This document shows, in pieces, positions 34,801 to 41,420 of a stretch of 64,000 nt of DNA (the stretch's first letter is position 1; every line of letters begins with the position of its first letter). Both the position numbers and the translations under genes were made by a program. This stretch comes from Chryseobacterium sp. ON_d1 (lineage in GTDB: Bacteria; Bacteroidota; Bacteroidia; Flavobacteriales; Weeksellaceae), in NCBI RefSeq assembly GCF_006829085.1, contig NZ_BJTC01000018.1:1-64000 (forward strand), given 5' to 3'. The notes beneath the pieces were generated by a model. It worked only from the letters and a program-made list of their open reading frames with translations, ran no database searches and was not told the origin of the DNA.

Positions 34801-36408
34801 CAGTTCAGCATAAGATCCGGAGATTTCAGGGAAACAATGATCCTTCCTTTTAAAGTAGAAGAGAAGGGATTCCCACATAAGTTTTCTATAATCAATAATA
34901 AAACTGAAGATATAAAAATCAATATTCCTGAATATATCAACGGGAGTCTTTATTCCTCATATTATGTGTTTGAAAACAGTGCTTTACAGCTGTTTGACAA
35001 TCTGGAACAACTAAAGAAGGAACCTTATGGATGCTTTGAACAGCTTTCTTCAACAGTGTATCCTAATTTTTTTATTCTGGATTATTTAAAGTCCGGTAAA
35101 AAGATCGATACATCTACGGAGAATCTGGTGATTAAAAATATGAAAAAAGGCTTCCAGAAAATGCTGAGCTATAAAAATAGAGACGGAGGTTTCGGGTATT
35201 TCAACAGTGAAGAATCTGATGTGGCGGTATCAGCATTTGCCTTGTTGGAGTTTACGGATTTAAAGAAATATGTCAATCCGGATACCAAGCTTATTCAGGG
35301 ACTTTCATCATTTATTTTATCCAGAAAAAATAGAAATGGACTGTTTGAAGTGAGAAAAGGCTATGAGTTAAAAAGGGAATATTCTGAATATTTCTGGGCC
35401 AGAAATATGTACGTTGTATATGCATTATCCAAAGTAGGCTTTAAAAATGAGATTGAAGACTCTTTTAATATAATGATGAAAAGAGCTCTGGCTACAAAGG
35501 ATTCCTATCAGCTGGCTTTGCTGGCCAATGCTGCTGCTTATCTCGGAAAACAGAAAGAATATGATGAGCTGATGAAAATTATGGATAAGCAATATGAAAC
35601 AAAGAATTTGAAATGCGACATCACTTTTACAGGCTCATGGTGGGGAAGGTCTGCAGAAGCGGAAACACTTTCACTATACATTATGGCACTTCAGAAAGAT
35701 GAAAGCCTGAATCAGCTGAAAATAGCAGAGGCAGTAGATCAGCTTATTAATTTAAACGGATATTATGGTTTTGGTTCCACCCAGGCAACAACACTGGCAG
35801 TACAGGCACTGTCTGACTTTTTATCAAAAAATGAAAAGCTGTATGGAACAGAGAAACCTGTAATCAAGATTAATAAGGCAAATACCTCTCCCTACATCAG
35901 CCTTTCATCAGCCTATAAAGCAGGAGAAAATAATATCAGCATCTATTATCCGGCTAAAAACGGATTACCTTATAAACTGGATTATCAGTATCATACCCTT
36001 CAGGCTCCGGAAAGCAAAGACATTCCTCTTACTCTGGAAATAAAATTAAAATCAGGATTATCAAAAGTAGGAGAGACCAACAGACTGACTGTCACCGTTA
36101 AAAATAAAATAAACGGCCAGTTACCCATGACCATAGCGAAGATCGGTATTCCTGCAGGCCTGACCCTCCAGAATGCTTTGCTGAAAGACCTGATTGATAA
36201 AAAACAGATTTCCTATTATGAAATTTTTGATAATTATCTGGTGCTGTACTGGGAACATTTTAGTGCAGGAGAAATAAAAACCATCAATCTTGATCTTAAA
36301 GTGGAATTTGCGGGAACCTATACCGGGAAATCAAGTAACGTGTACCTCTATTATATGCCGGAAGCAAAATATTGGAATCAAGGGATTACAACCAGTATTG
36401 AGCCTTAA
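31888..36408 (+). CDS. Alpha-2-macroglobulin with thioester motif and inserted TonB plug
   Basis: The 1506-residue protein has a signal peptide (to about residue 25), an MG2-type domain (YVQTNHVFYKPGEEMYFKIY), further MG-like domains, then at about 665-785 a TonB plug (IEEVIVLGYS, SLLNGKVAGIVI, INIRGNSSITNKSPLFIVDGVP, ALYGS-like AIYGSRAANGVVIV). After it come the A2M domain (FDYREALYWNPVVETDKNG) and the thioester motif PYGCFEQLSS with Cys1049, Glu1051 and Gln1052, then the alpha-alpha toroid. Bacterial A2Ms trap proteases through the thioester. A plug inside one is unusual. It is probably periplasmic or attached to the outer membrane. Confidence 0.88.
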   Translation: MNLKFISIYIILLYLLLLSFSVKGQQSFQDFEKEKTYVQTNHVFYKPGEEMYFKIYVVKGNNNLPAENSKVVNFEIIDPAGSAVKKMKYEITNGYAEGYFYFSEDMKGGIYKIRAFTNWMQNEEGKNAFEKEITLQKIVSPRILMKLDFPKKGYGPGDEVTADFSMRSLSNLPIPFYEADFTVMHNGETVSKGKFITDKEGKKQLIFKLPERLKSSDALLNIKVNFDGFTESVSRNIPVVLNNLDVRFLPEGGTFINGIEQNIAFKILDEFEKPVDAVLAVYNQRNEKIKEISAYNFGMGSFRFTPEKGESYYAKIVKPENIARTYTFPVAKDNGLIFNIQNENKKLTVTIISTQEKAIILKGSFREKEVYTKALSLKIGSTTLEIPEKDFPMGICRFTVLEDNIPLAERIVFTNKVNQLNVKVKPVKQYYLPREKVILDIETTNENNKPVPANLGVSVVDDKLWTYADDKQNHIISWLLMDSELKGKIEKPQFYFDKKEEKADKSLDLVMLTNGYRYFELIPEVLKTDKYKYLPEKKNTIYGVIEDENKKPVKADVFLLNTDNRKILKQTVAENGKFYFSDLNADDSYKIIAKSFQPRHQVKIHILSYNLDINPLIKQNLSHIDVEEIVQEAERKEEIKTENRNNTQTLNKPGRSRSDTIQNKRIEEVIVLGYSMRKDKSAMASSTIASSMEIQNASVTSLLNGKVAGIVIKGTGQAGAGEQINIRGNSSITNKSPLFIVDGVPVENFNTTINPNDISSVTVLKDAAATAIYGSRAANGVVIVNSGKNNSSKINVDITPKSYLAVKAVPYGKLTSYTGSRKFAYPEYKTTNTSYRFDYREALYWNPVVETDKNGKATVEFYNSDANTTFRIITEGIAASGLVGRDETAYAAQSLISIDAKIPQYLTRTDQMMIPVVLKNNSSEIRKMTMDVIVPNHVKLIHSDSLITLKPLESGRLFVKIQTDEIVDSNIQFSIRSGDFRETMILPFKVEEKGFPHKFSIINNKTEDIKINIPEYINGSLYSSYYVFENSALQLFDNLEQLKKEPYGCFEQLSSTVYPNFFILDYLKSGKKIDTSTENLVIKNMKKGFQKMLSYKNRDGGFGYFNSEESDVAVSAFALLEFTDLKKYVNPDTKLIQGLSSFILSRKNRNGLFEVRKGYELKREYSEYFWARNMYVVYALSKVGFKNEIEDSFNIMMKRALATKDSYQLALLANAAAYLGKQKEYDELMKIMDKQYETKNLKCDITFTGSWWGRSAEAETLSLYIMALQKDESLNQLKIAEAVDQLINLNGYYGFGSTQATTLAVQALSDFLSKNEKLYGTEKPVIKINKANTSPYISLSSAYKAGENNISIYYPAKNGLPYKLDYQYHTLQAPESKDIPLTLEIKLKSGLSKVGETNRLTVTVKNKINGQLPMTIAKIGIPAGLTLQNALLKDLIDKKQISYYEIFDNYLVLYWEHFSAGEIKTINLDLKVEFAGTYTGKSSNVYLYYMPEAKYWNQGITTSIEP

Positions 36409-36435
36409 TTTTATAAACTGAAACAGACATCCATT

Positions 36436-36470
36436 TATCCTTGTCAAGGTTTAAAACCTTGACAAGGATA
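36436..36470. repeat. Near-perfect palindrome after the alpha-2-macroglobulin gene
   Basis: Two 17-nt arms (TATCCTTGTCAAGGTTT at 36436-36452 and its inverse at 36454-36470) meet around one base, followed by eight A. A run of A rather than T follows on the plus strand, so it is oriented like a minus-strand terminator although no minus-strand gene is present. It may still end the plus transcript or be a REP-like element. Confidence 0.7.
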
Positions 36471-36493
36471 AAAAAAAATCTTTTTAAATTAAT

Positions 36494-36511
36494 TTTCAAA
36501 AATTATTGAAA
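36494..36511. promoter_or_regulatory. Operator copy 1 of 3, upstream of the GbsR/MarR gene
   Basis: TTTCAAAAATTATTGAAA is a perfect inverted repeat (TTTCAA-N6-TTGAAA). It lies 16 nt upstream of the TATATTTG box of the regulator gene. Copies 2 and 3 are at 37818-37835 and 38634-38651. It is the probable autoregulatory site of the GbsR/MarR protein. Confidence 0.72.
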
Positions 36512-36527
36512 GTTCAAAAAATATAAT

Positions 36528-36535
36528 TATATTTG
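36528..36535 (+). promoter_or_regulatory. Minus-7 box TATATTTG of the GbsR/MarR gene
   Basis: The box matches TAnnTTTG and lies 27 nt before the ATG at 36563. The palindrome at 36494-36511 occupies the -33 region, so repressor binding there would block RNA polymerase. Confidence 0.75.
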
Positions 36536-36562
36536 TTACAGGAAATTTAAAAGAAAAACAAG

Positions 36563-37066
36563 ATGCAACTTTCAGAAGCAAAAGAAAAATACATTCAGAC
36601 CTGGGGAACCTTTGCTACCAATTGGGGAATCAACCGTACCATGGCACAGGTGCATGCACTGCTTCTGGCAAGTGACAGACCACTTTCTACCGATGAAGTG
36701 ATGGAACAGCTGGAGATTTCAAGAGGAAATGCCAATATGAATCTTCGCGGCCTGATCGACTGGGGGATTGTGAAAAAAGAGCTGATAAAAGGAGACAGAA
36801 AAGAATATTTCGTTGCAGAAAAAGATGTCTGGTACCTTTTCAAGCAAATTACCAAAGAACGCAGAAAAAGAGAAATTGAACCTGTCATTTCTTTTCTGGA
36901 AGAATTAAAGAATATTGACGATAAGGATTCAGAAGAAGCCAGGGAATTTATCAAGCTGATGAATGACTTCAGTTCGGTAACCGGAAAAATCAACAATATC
37001 ATGGATCTGGCCATCAAAAGTGATGACCACTGGCTGGTAGGGAAGATTACCAATCTGTTGAAATAA
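36563..37066 (+). CDS. GbsR/MarR family transcriptional regulator
   Basis: The 167-residue protein has the GbsR-type layout: WGTFATNWGINRTMAQVHALLLASDRPLSTDEVMEQLEISRGNANMNLRGLIDWGIVKKEL as winged helix (residues about 14-75), then a wing (GDRKEYFVAEKDVW) and a helical C-terminus. Members control osmoprotectant or envelope genes in other bacteria. It is the first gene of a plus-strand cluster of membrane proteins, and a palindrome upstream of it recurs twice within that cluster, so local repression is likely. The inducer is unknown. Confidence 0.88.
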   Translation: MQLSEAKEKYIQTWGTFATNWGINRTMAQVHALLLASDRPLSTDEVMEQLEISRGNANMNLRGLIDWGIVKKELIKGDRKEYFVAEKDVWYLFKQITKERRKREIEPVISFLEELKNIDDKDSEEAREFIKLMNDFSSVTGKINNIMDLAIKSDDHWLVGKITNLLK

Positions 37067-37082
37067 ACGAATGATTCCACAC

Positions 37083-37781
37083 ATGAAAAATCTTCTTTTA
37101 TTATTTATTTCAGGCTTTTTAATAATCAGTTGCCAGAAAAATGTGAATGCCGGTTTTGACATTTATAAAGAAAATTCTGATCCTTATAATCATAAGATAA
37201 ATGATTTGTATAAGATTGAAATTTACAAGGATGAAAAGATATTCAAAATTTTAGAACCTGAAAAGTGGGCCTTGTCTTTAAATTCTAATATAAAACTGGA
37301 CAGCATAAAAGAAGGAAAATACTCATTTGTTTACGAAAATAATTTTGGAGAAACTATCAGAAAAGAAATAAAAGTAGATGAATCTAAAACGTACAGAATA
37401 AGAATCGCTCTTGACAGCTTGGTAAAAAAAAATAACAAATCAGTTTTTGAAAACCTAAAAGATTCAGAAGCAAAATTGGTCTTTAAATCTACAGGTTGCT
37501 TTCATCAGGAAAAAGACTCAATAACTGTTATAAATAAAAATAATCATTATTTTATCCGCCAGGAAGGTGGAAATCTAAAAGCGATAGATAGAACAACATG
37601 GGCTTATTTTGTAAAAACTGAAAATGAAATAAGGGAAATTCCGAAAGATGGTGATTGTACTACCAGAGATGTATATATTTTCTATAATAAAGGAAAATCA
37701 GACACGATTAGAGATAGCACCTGCAAGTTTTCTATCTGGTCTGCTATAAAAGAGTATCTTAAGAAAAATAAACTGCAATAA
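37083..37781 (+). CDS. Lipoprotein, unknown function
   Basis: Read from ATG 37083 (MKNLLLLFISGFLIISCQKN), the 232-residue protein has a lipoprotein signal with the lipobox Cys at residue 17; the ATG at 37071 would only add four residues. The mature part is lysine- and asparagine-rich with an N-terminal beta-sandwich-like region (YKIEIYKDEKIFKILEPEKW) and two later cysteine-containing segments (STGCFHQEKDS, GDCTTRDVYIFYNKG). I do not recognise a family. It follows the regulator by 16 nt and ends 36 nt before operator copy 2. Confidence 0.68.
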   Translation: MKNLLLLFISGFLIISCQKNVNAGFDIYKENSDPYNHKINDLYKIEIYKDEKIFKILEPEKWALSLNSNIKLDSIKEGKYSFVYENNFGETIRKEIKVDESKTYRIRIALDSLVKKNNKSVFENLKDSEAKLVFKSTGCFHQEKDSITVINKNNHYFIRQEGGNLKAIDRTTWAYFVKTENEIREIPKDGDCTTRDVYIFYNKGKSDTIRDSTCKFSIWSAIKEYLKKNKLQ

Positions 37782-37817
37782 TCAAAGGATGAAAATCCTT
37801 TTTTATTTCAAATAAAC

Positions 37818-37835
37818 TTTCAGAAATTACTGAAA
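37818..37835. promoter_or_regulatory. Operator copy 2 of 3, upstream of the first membrane protein gene
   Basis: TTTCAGAAATTACTGAAA is a perfect inverted repeat (TTTCAG-N6-CTGAAA) ending 16 nt before the ATG at 37852. It matches copies 1 and 3 in 16 or more of 18 positions. It suggests an internal regulated promoter. Confidence 0.72.
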
Positions 37836-37851
37836 ATATAAAATTTATAAA

Positions 37852-38196
37852 ATGTTCAATATTGTTTCATATATACTGTTTTTAACCATCAGTTCATACA
37901 TAACGATTGATGTAGGAAGAAGGTGTTACCATGAAGGAAAAGCGTATTTAAAATATCTGCTCCATGATGAAGGTCTCTGCCTGACAATTAACAGGATACT
38001 TCTTGGATGTTATTACTTGTTGAATTTAGGATATATCGCTATCAATCTTACAACCTGGAACAAAATAAACAGCCTGGAGGAAATGATAAGTATTACAGCA
38101 ATGAGAGTAGGAAGTATCGTTTTAATCCTCTGTGTATTACATTATATGAACATTTTCGCGCTTTACTTTTTAAGAAATAAATTAACATTAAAATAA
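37852..38196 (+). CDS. Small membrane protein, unknown (paralogue of next gene)
   Basis: The 114-residue protein has three hydrophobic segments (residues about 2-20, 48-66 and 86-105). The middle region ILLGCYYLLNLGYIAINL resembles KIGFYLLNIGFALCIIEF in the next protein, and both end with a hydrophobic helix and a short basic tail, so the two look like paralogues that may form a heteromeric membrane complex. The function is unknown. The 7-nt gap to the next gene implies cotranscription. Confidence 0.65.
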   Translation: MFNIVSYILFLTISSYITIDVGRRCYHEGKAYLKYLLHDEGLCLTINRILLGCYYLLNLGYIAINLTTWNKINSLEEMISITAMRVGSIVLILCVLHYMNIFALYFLRNKLTLK

Positions 38197-38203
38197 TACT
38201 ATT

Positions 38204-38614
38204 ATGGCAGCTACAGTTTTAACCGCAACGTATAATTTTTCAGCGTACATGATCTATTTACCGATCGTAATTACCCTTACCGTATTGGTCTCCCAGTTTT
38301 TATTTAAAAATTCAAAAACATTCATGATTGATATTTTTCACCAGAAAAAAGATATTGCCATGGCAACCAATTCTCTTTTTAAAATAGGTTTTTATCTTTT
38401 AAATATTGGCTTTGCTTTATGCATCATAGAATTCTTTCAAATTGAAACCGTGGAAAGGCTGGTGGTAGCGCTGAGTAAAAAAATCGGAGGATTTTCAATA
38501 TATCTGGGAATAATGATGCTTCTGAATCTGTTACTATTCCTGAAAGGACGGAGACATGCTTTGAACAAAGAAAACATAGAAAGTAATCAGACTACTGATT
38601 TTGAAAGAAACTGA
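38204..38614 (+). CDS. Small membrane protein, unknown (paralogue of previous gene)
   Basis: The 136-residue protein has three hydrophobic segments (about residues 13-34, 62-80 and 97-115) and a hydrophilic tail (KGRRHALNKENIESNQTTDFERN). Its central segment aligns by eye with the preceding protein. No enzyme motif is seen. Operator copy 3 lies 20 nt after its stop. Confidence 0.65.
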   Translation: MAATVLTATYNFSAYMIYLPIVITLTVLVSQFLFKNSKTFMIDIFHQKKDIAMATNSLFKIGFYLLNIGFALCIIEFFQIETVERLVVALSKKIGGFSIYLGIMMLLNLLLFLKGRRHALNKENIESNQTTDFERN

Positions 38615-38633
38615 TTTTTTATTTGAATCCATA

Positions 38634-38651
38634 TTTCAAAAATTACTGAAA
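38634..38651. promoter_or_regulatory. Operator copy 3 of 3
   Basis: TTTCAAAAATTACTGAAA combines the left half of copy 1 with the right half of copy 2, so it is an inverted repeat with one imperfect pair. It lies before a tiny open frame (38672) and the membrane protein gene at 38747. Confidence 0.7.
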
Positions 38652-38671
38652 ATATAAAACAAACCATAATT

Positions 38672-38734
38672 ATGAAAAATTTAATCATTCACTTATTCCT
38701 GATTATTTATTTCAGACGAAAAGGATCACTTTAA
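38672..38734 (+). CDS. Possible 20-residue peptide
   Basis: The frame reads MKNLIIHLFLIIYFRRKGSL and ends 12 nt before the next ATG. It has a hydrophobic helix with a basic end, like a small single-span membrane peptide, or the remnant of a larger gene's signal segment. It follows operator copy 3 at the same distance as the genes following copies 1 and 2. There is no independent support that it is translated. Confidence 0.3.
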   Translation: MKNLIIHLFLIIYFRRKGSL

Positions 38735-38746
38735 ATAATAACTACC

Positions 38747-39112
38747 ATGAAAACATTTACGAAATACGATTACTTTATCCAATTGATTATTCTAATAATC
38801 AGTATTGTGGGTGCTGTGATGCATTATAAAGACTGGAAATTTATAGAATTCTATTATGTGGTTGGAGGAGTGCAATTGATAAGTTATCTGATCAGGCTAT
38901 TTTTAAAACTAAAACAAACATCTGAGTTCAGAGTATATGGATTAACCATCATGCCTGTCTGGATATGTCTGCTTTTGATTGACCAAAAAATCTATACTGA
39001 ATTTACAATGGCTCTCATGGGTGTCTTCCTGATTCTGGCTTTGTTTTATACGCCTATAATGGCCATCCTTTATGTATATGATTGTTACAACAGTTATGAA
39101 CCTTATAAATAA
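38747..39112 (+). CDS. Four-helix membrane protein, unknown
   Basis: The 121-residue protein has four hydrophobic segments (about residues 9-24, 34-52, 66-80 and 85-112) and ends YVYDCYNSYEPYK. No family is recognised. It is 5 nt upstream of the DCC-type gene and therefore in the same unit. Confidence 0.65.
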   Translation: MKTFTKYDYFIQLIILIISIVGAVMHYKDWKFIEFYYVVGGVQLISYLIRLFLKLKQTSEFRVYGLTIMPVWICLLLIDQKIYTEFTMALMGVFLILALFYTPIMAILYVYDCYNSYEPYK

Positions 39113-39117
39113 TTACG

Positions 39118-39936
39118 ATGAAAACACTCAAAAACCAGACCCTGATATACGACAATGAATGTCCGATGTGTAATTTCTATTCCAAAGGTTTCATAAAATG
39201 CGGAATGCTGGACGAAGACGGAAGGGAAGCATTTACGGAAATCTCAATGAGAAATAAGATCTTAATAGACTTCAACCGGGCGAAAAATGAAATTGCTTTG
39301 GTAGATCACAACAAAAATGAAGTCGTTTACGGATTAGACAGTCTGCTTGTCATCATTGGAAACTCTTTTCCATTGTTGGCAAAAATTGCTCGAAAAGGAC
39401 CTCTCTATTGGTTTTTTCAAAAATTGTATTCCTTCGTTTCTTATAATAGAAAACAGATTATTCCTTCCTCAAAAGATTATACAGAACAATCTTGTGTTCC
39501 GGATTTTAACCTGAAATATAGAATAGCATACATCAGTTTTGTTGTTATTTTTTCGGCATATATCTTAAGTGAATTTTCCTTGAAGCTGGATTTTAATTTA
39601 GAACGAAATTTCTCGAGAGAATTTGCTGTTTGCCTCGGTCAGATCGCTTGGCAGAGCCTCTTTTTAAAAAGCTATCTCAAAGATAAAATCTGGGATTATC
39701 TCGGAAATATGATGACCGTTTCTTTAATCGGGACTTTACTGTTAATTCCTGCTCTGATGACCGATTTTCACCCTGTCTTTTATCTGATATACTTTGGAGC
39801 TGTAGTCTTGGTTATGTTTCTGGAACACCTGAGAAGATGCAGAATACTAAAGCTGAATCTTCTTCCTACCATCTCATGGATATTGTTCAGAATAATAGCG
39901 TTGATGATCATTATTCTTACAAACATTAAAATTTAA
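39118..39936 (+). CDS. DCC-type thiol-disulfide oxidoreductase with membrane domain
   Basis: The 272-residue protein has an N-terminal thioredoxin-like DCC1 domain with the motif LIYDNECPMCNFYS (Cys15 and Cys18), followed by about five hydrophobic segments from residue 138 on (AYISFVVIFSAYILSEF, VSLIGTLLLIPALM, LIYFGAVVLVMFL, ISWILFRIIALMIII). The DCC domain is expected to carry out thiol-disulfide exchange. The fused membrane region suggests a role at the inner membrane. It lies 13 nt upstream of the SRPBCC gene. Confidence 0.78.
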   Translation: MKTLKNQTLIYDNECPMCNFYSKGFIKCGMLDEDGREAFTEISMRNKILIDFNRAKNEIALVDHNKNEVVYGLDSLLVIIGNSFPLLAKIARKGPLYWFFQKLYSFVSYNRKQIIPSSKDYTEQSCVPDFNLKYRIAYISFVVIFSAYILSEFSLKLDFNLERNFSREFAVCLGQIAWQSLFLKSYLKDKIWDYLGNMMTVSLIGTLLLIPALMTDFHPVFYLIYFGAVVLVMFLEHLRRCRILKLNLLPTISWILFRIIALMIIILTNIKI

Positions 39937-39949
39937 AATCTTAAAAAAA

Positions 39950-40426
39950 ATGTCAACCATCTATTTAAATACTGTAATTAATGCAGACATTCACTATGTT
40001 TTTGATGTGGCAAGAAATATTGATCTGCATCAGCAGTCAACATCAAAATCACATGAAAAAGCCATTGCAGGACGTACTTCGGGACTGATTGAAGAAAATG
40101 AAACGGTAACATGGAGAGCAAAACATCTGGGCGTTTATCAAAACCTCACTACAAAAATTGTCAGCATGGAAAAGCCGTTTCAATTCGTTGATGTCATGCA
40201 GAAAGGAGCTTTCAGATCTATGCGTCACAGACATATTTTTAAATCTGTAAACGGGAAAACATTGATGACCGATATTTTTCAGTTCGAATCTCCGCTAGGT
40301 ATCATTGGAGAATTATTCAATGCCATTTTTCTCAAGGGCTATCTTACAAGCTTTCTGATCAAAAGAAATGAAATGATCAAAACCTTTGCAGAATCTTCTA
40401 CCCGTGACGGGATTGCAGTTTTTTAA
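39950..40426 (+). CDS. SRPBCC family protein (START-like lipid or ligand binding)
   Basis: The 158-residue protein fits the polyketide cyclase / START-like fold: an N-terminal strand (STIYLNTVINADIHYVFDVARNIDLHQQS), a central EETVTWRAKHLGVYQNLTTKI region and MRHRHIFKSVNGKTLMTDIFQFESPLG. Related proteins in flavobacteria are commonly near TIGR01777 epimerase genes, as here. The ligand is unknown. No signal peptide. Confidence 0.78.
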   Translation: MSTIYLNTVINADIHYVFDVARNIDLHQQSTSKSHEKAIAGRTSGLIEENETVTWRAKHLGVYQNLTTKIVSMEKPFQFVDVMQKGAFRSMRHRHIFKSVNGKTLMTDIFQFESPLGIIGELFNAIFLKGYLTSFLIKRNEMIKTFAESSTRDGIAVF

Positions 40427-40443
40427 CCTAAAAACATACAGTT

Positions 40444-41148
40444 ATGAACTTTTTAAAAGCAGAATGGAGAAAGCTGGCCATCATCAATTACGAAATTAAT
40501 CCCGATATTTTATTACCATACCTGCCCAAAGGTACAGAGCTCGATTTTTATAATAGCAAATGCTATGTAAGTCTTGTGGGATTTATGTTTTTAAATACTA
40601 CCCTGTTGGGGGTGTCCATTCCTTTTCACCGCAATTTTGAAGAAGTAAACCTGAGATTTTATGTAAAGAAAAAAGAAAAAGGAGTATGGAAAAGAGGTGT
40701 GGTTTTTATTAAGGAAATCGTTCCCAAACCTGCACTAAGTTTTGTTGCGAATACCATTTATAAAGAAAATTATCACACGATGCCTATGAAGAACCTCATC
40801 CATGAAAAAGAAGACGAACTGCTGATCCGGTACTCATGGAAAGATAAAAGCTGGTATTCTATTCAGATTATGGCTGAGAACAGAGCTAAACCGATGGAAG
40901 AAAATTCAGAATTTGCGTTTATCACAGAGCATTATTTTGGCTTTACAAAAAAAGAAAATACTACTTCAGAATATGAAGTATGCCACCCGAAATGGAATAG
41001 CTACACCGTAAATGACTATCAACTGAAAATTGATTTTCAAAAGATCTACGGAAATGATTTTGAAGGTTTGAATCATCAGCAGCCTGTTTCTGTAATGCTT
41101 GCCGATGGCTCAGAAATTCAAGTCAAAACCAAGAAATATATCAGCTAA
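40444..41148 (+). CDS. YqjF family DUF2071 protein
   Basis: The 234-residue protein starts MNFLKAEWRKLAIINYEINPDILLPYLPKGTELDFYN and continues with FVGFMFLNTTLLGVSIPFHRNFEEVNLRFYV-type text (residues about 45-75), both characteristic of DUF2071/YqjF proteins. Function is unknown. It is in the same unit as the SRPBCC gene (17 nt gap) and precedes the TIGR01777 gene across a repeat-containing gap. Confidence 0.85.
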   Translation: MNFLKAEWRKLAIINYEINPDILLPYLPKGTELDFYNSKCYVSLVGFMFLNTTLLGVSIPFHRNFEEVNLRFYVKKKEKGVWKRGVVFIKEIVPKPALSFVANTIYKENYHTMPMKNLIHEKEDELLIRYSWKDKSWYSIQIMAENRAKPMEENSEFAFITEHYFGFTKKENTTSEYEVCHPKWNSYTVNDYQLKIDFQKIYGNDFEGLNHQQPVSVMLADGSEIQVKTKKYIS

Positions 41149-41181
41149 TAATCCATTGAGGAAAAGAACCCTATCCTCAAT

Positions 41182-41378
41182 CATCTGTGAAAATCTGTTA
41201 CATCTGCGGGAAAAAACTAACCACAAATACCGCAAAAGCTTTTTAGATACTTAAGTAAATGAAGATGATATCATTGCATTAAATAAAGTTCACATGAGTT
41301 TTTAAAAATATTTGATTTTTTTTTAAATTGTTAAAATAAAATGAAATATCAGCTACAGCCATCTGTGAAAATCTACGG
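41182..41378. repeat. Two copies of a CATCTGTGAAAATCT intergenic repeat
   Basis: CATCTGTGAAAATCTG at 41182-41197 and CATCTGTGAAAATCTACGG at 41360-41378 are direct copies flanking about 160 nt of AT-rich sequence, which includes CCGCAAAAGCTTTTTAG. The motif recalls degenerate intergenic repeats widely seen in Bacteroidetes genomes. The 41149-41420 gap has no gene. Confidence 0.5.
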
Positions 41379-41420
41379 TTAAAACCTTAAATCTTACCCC
41401 GAAACTTAAACTTTAAAACA

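Noticed and set aside
36595..37080. 161-codon minus-strand frame opposite the GbsR/MarR gene
   Set aside because: It is a shadow of the winged-helix regulator, with no family features and no promoter or start context.
41182..41378. Repeats resembling a minimal CRISPR array
   Set aside because: Only two copies with about 160 nt between them, and no cas genes in the window.
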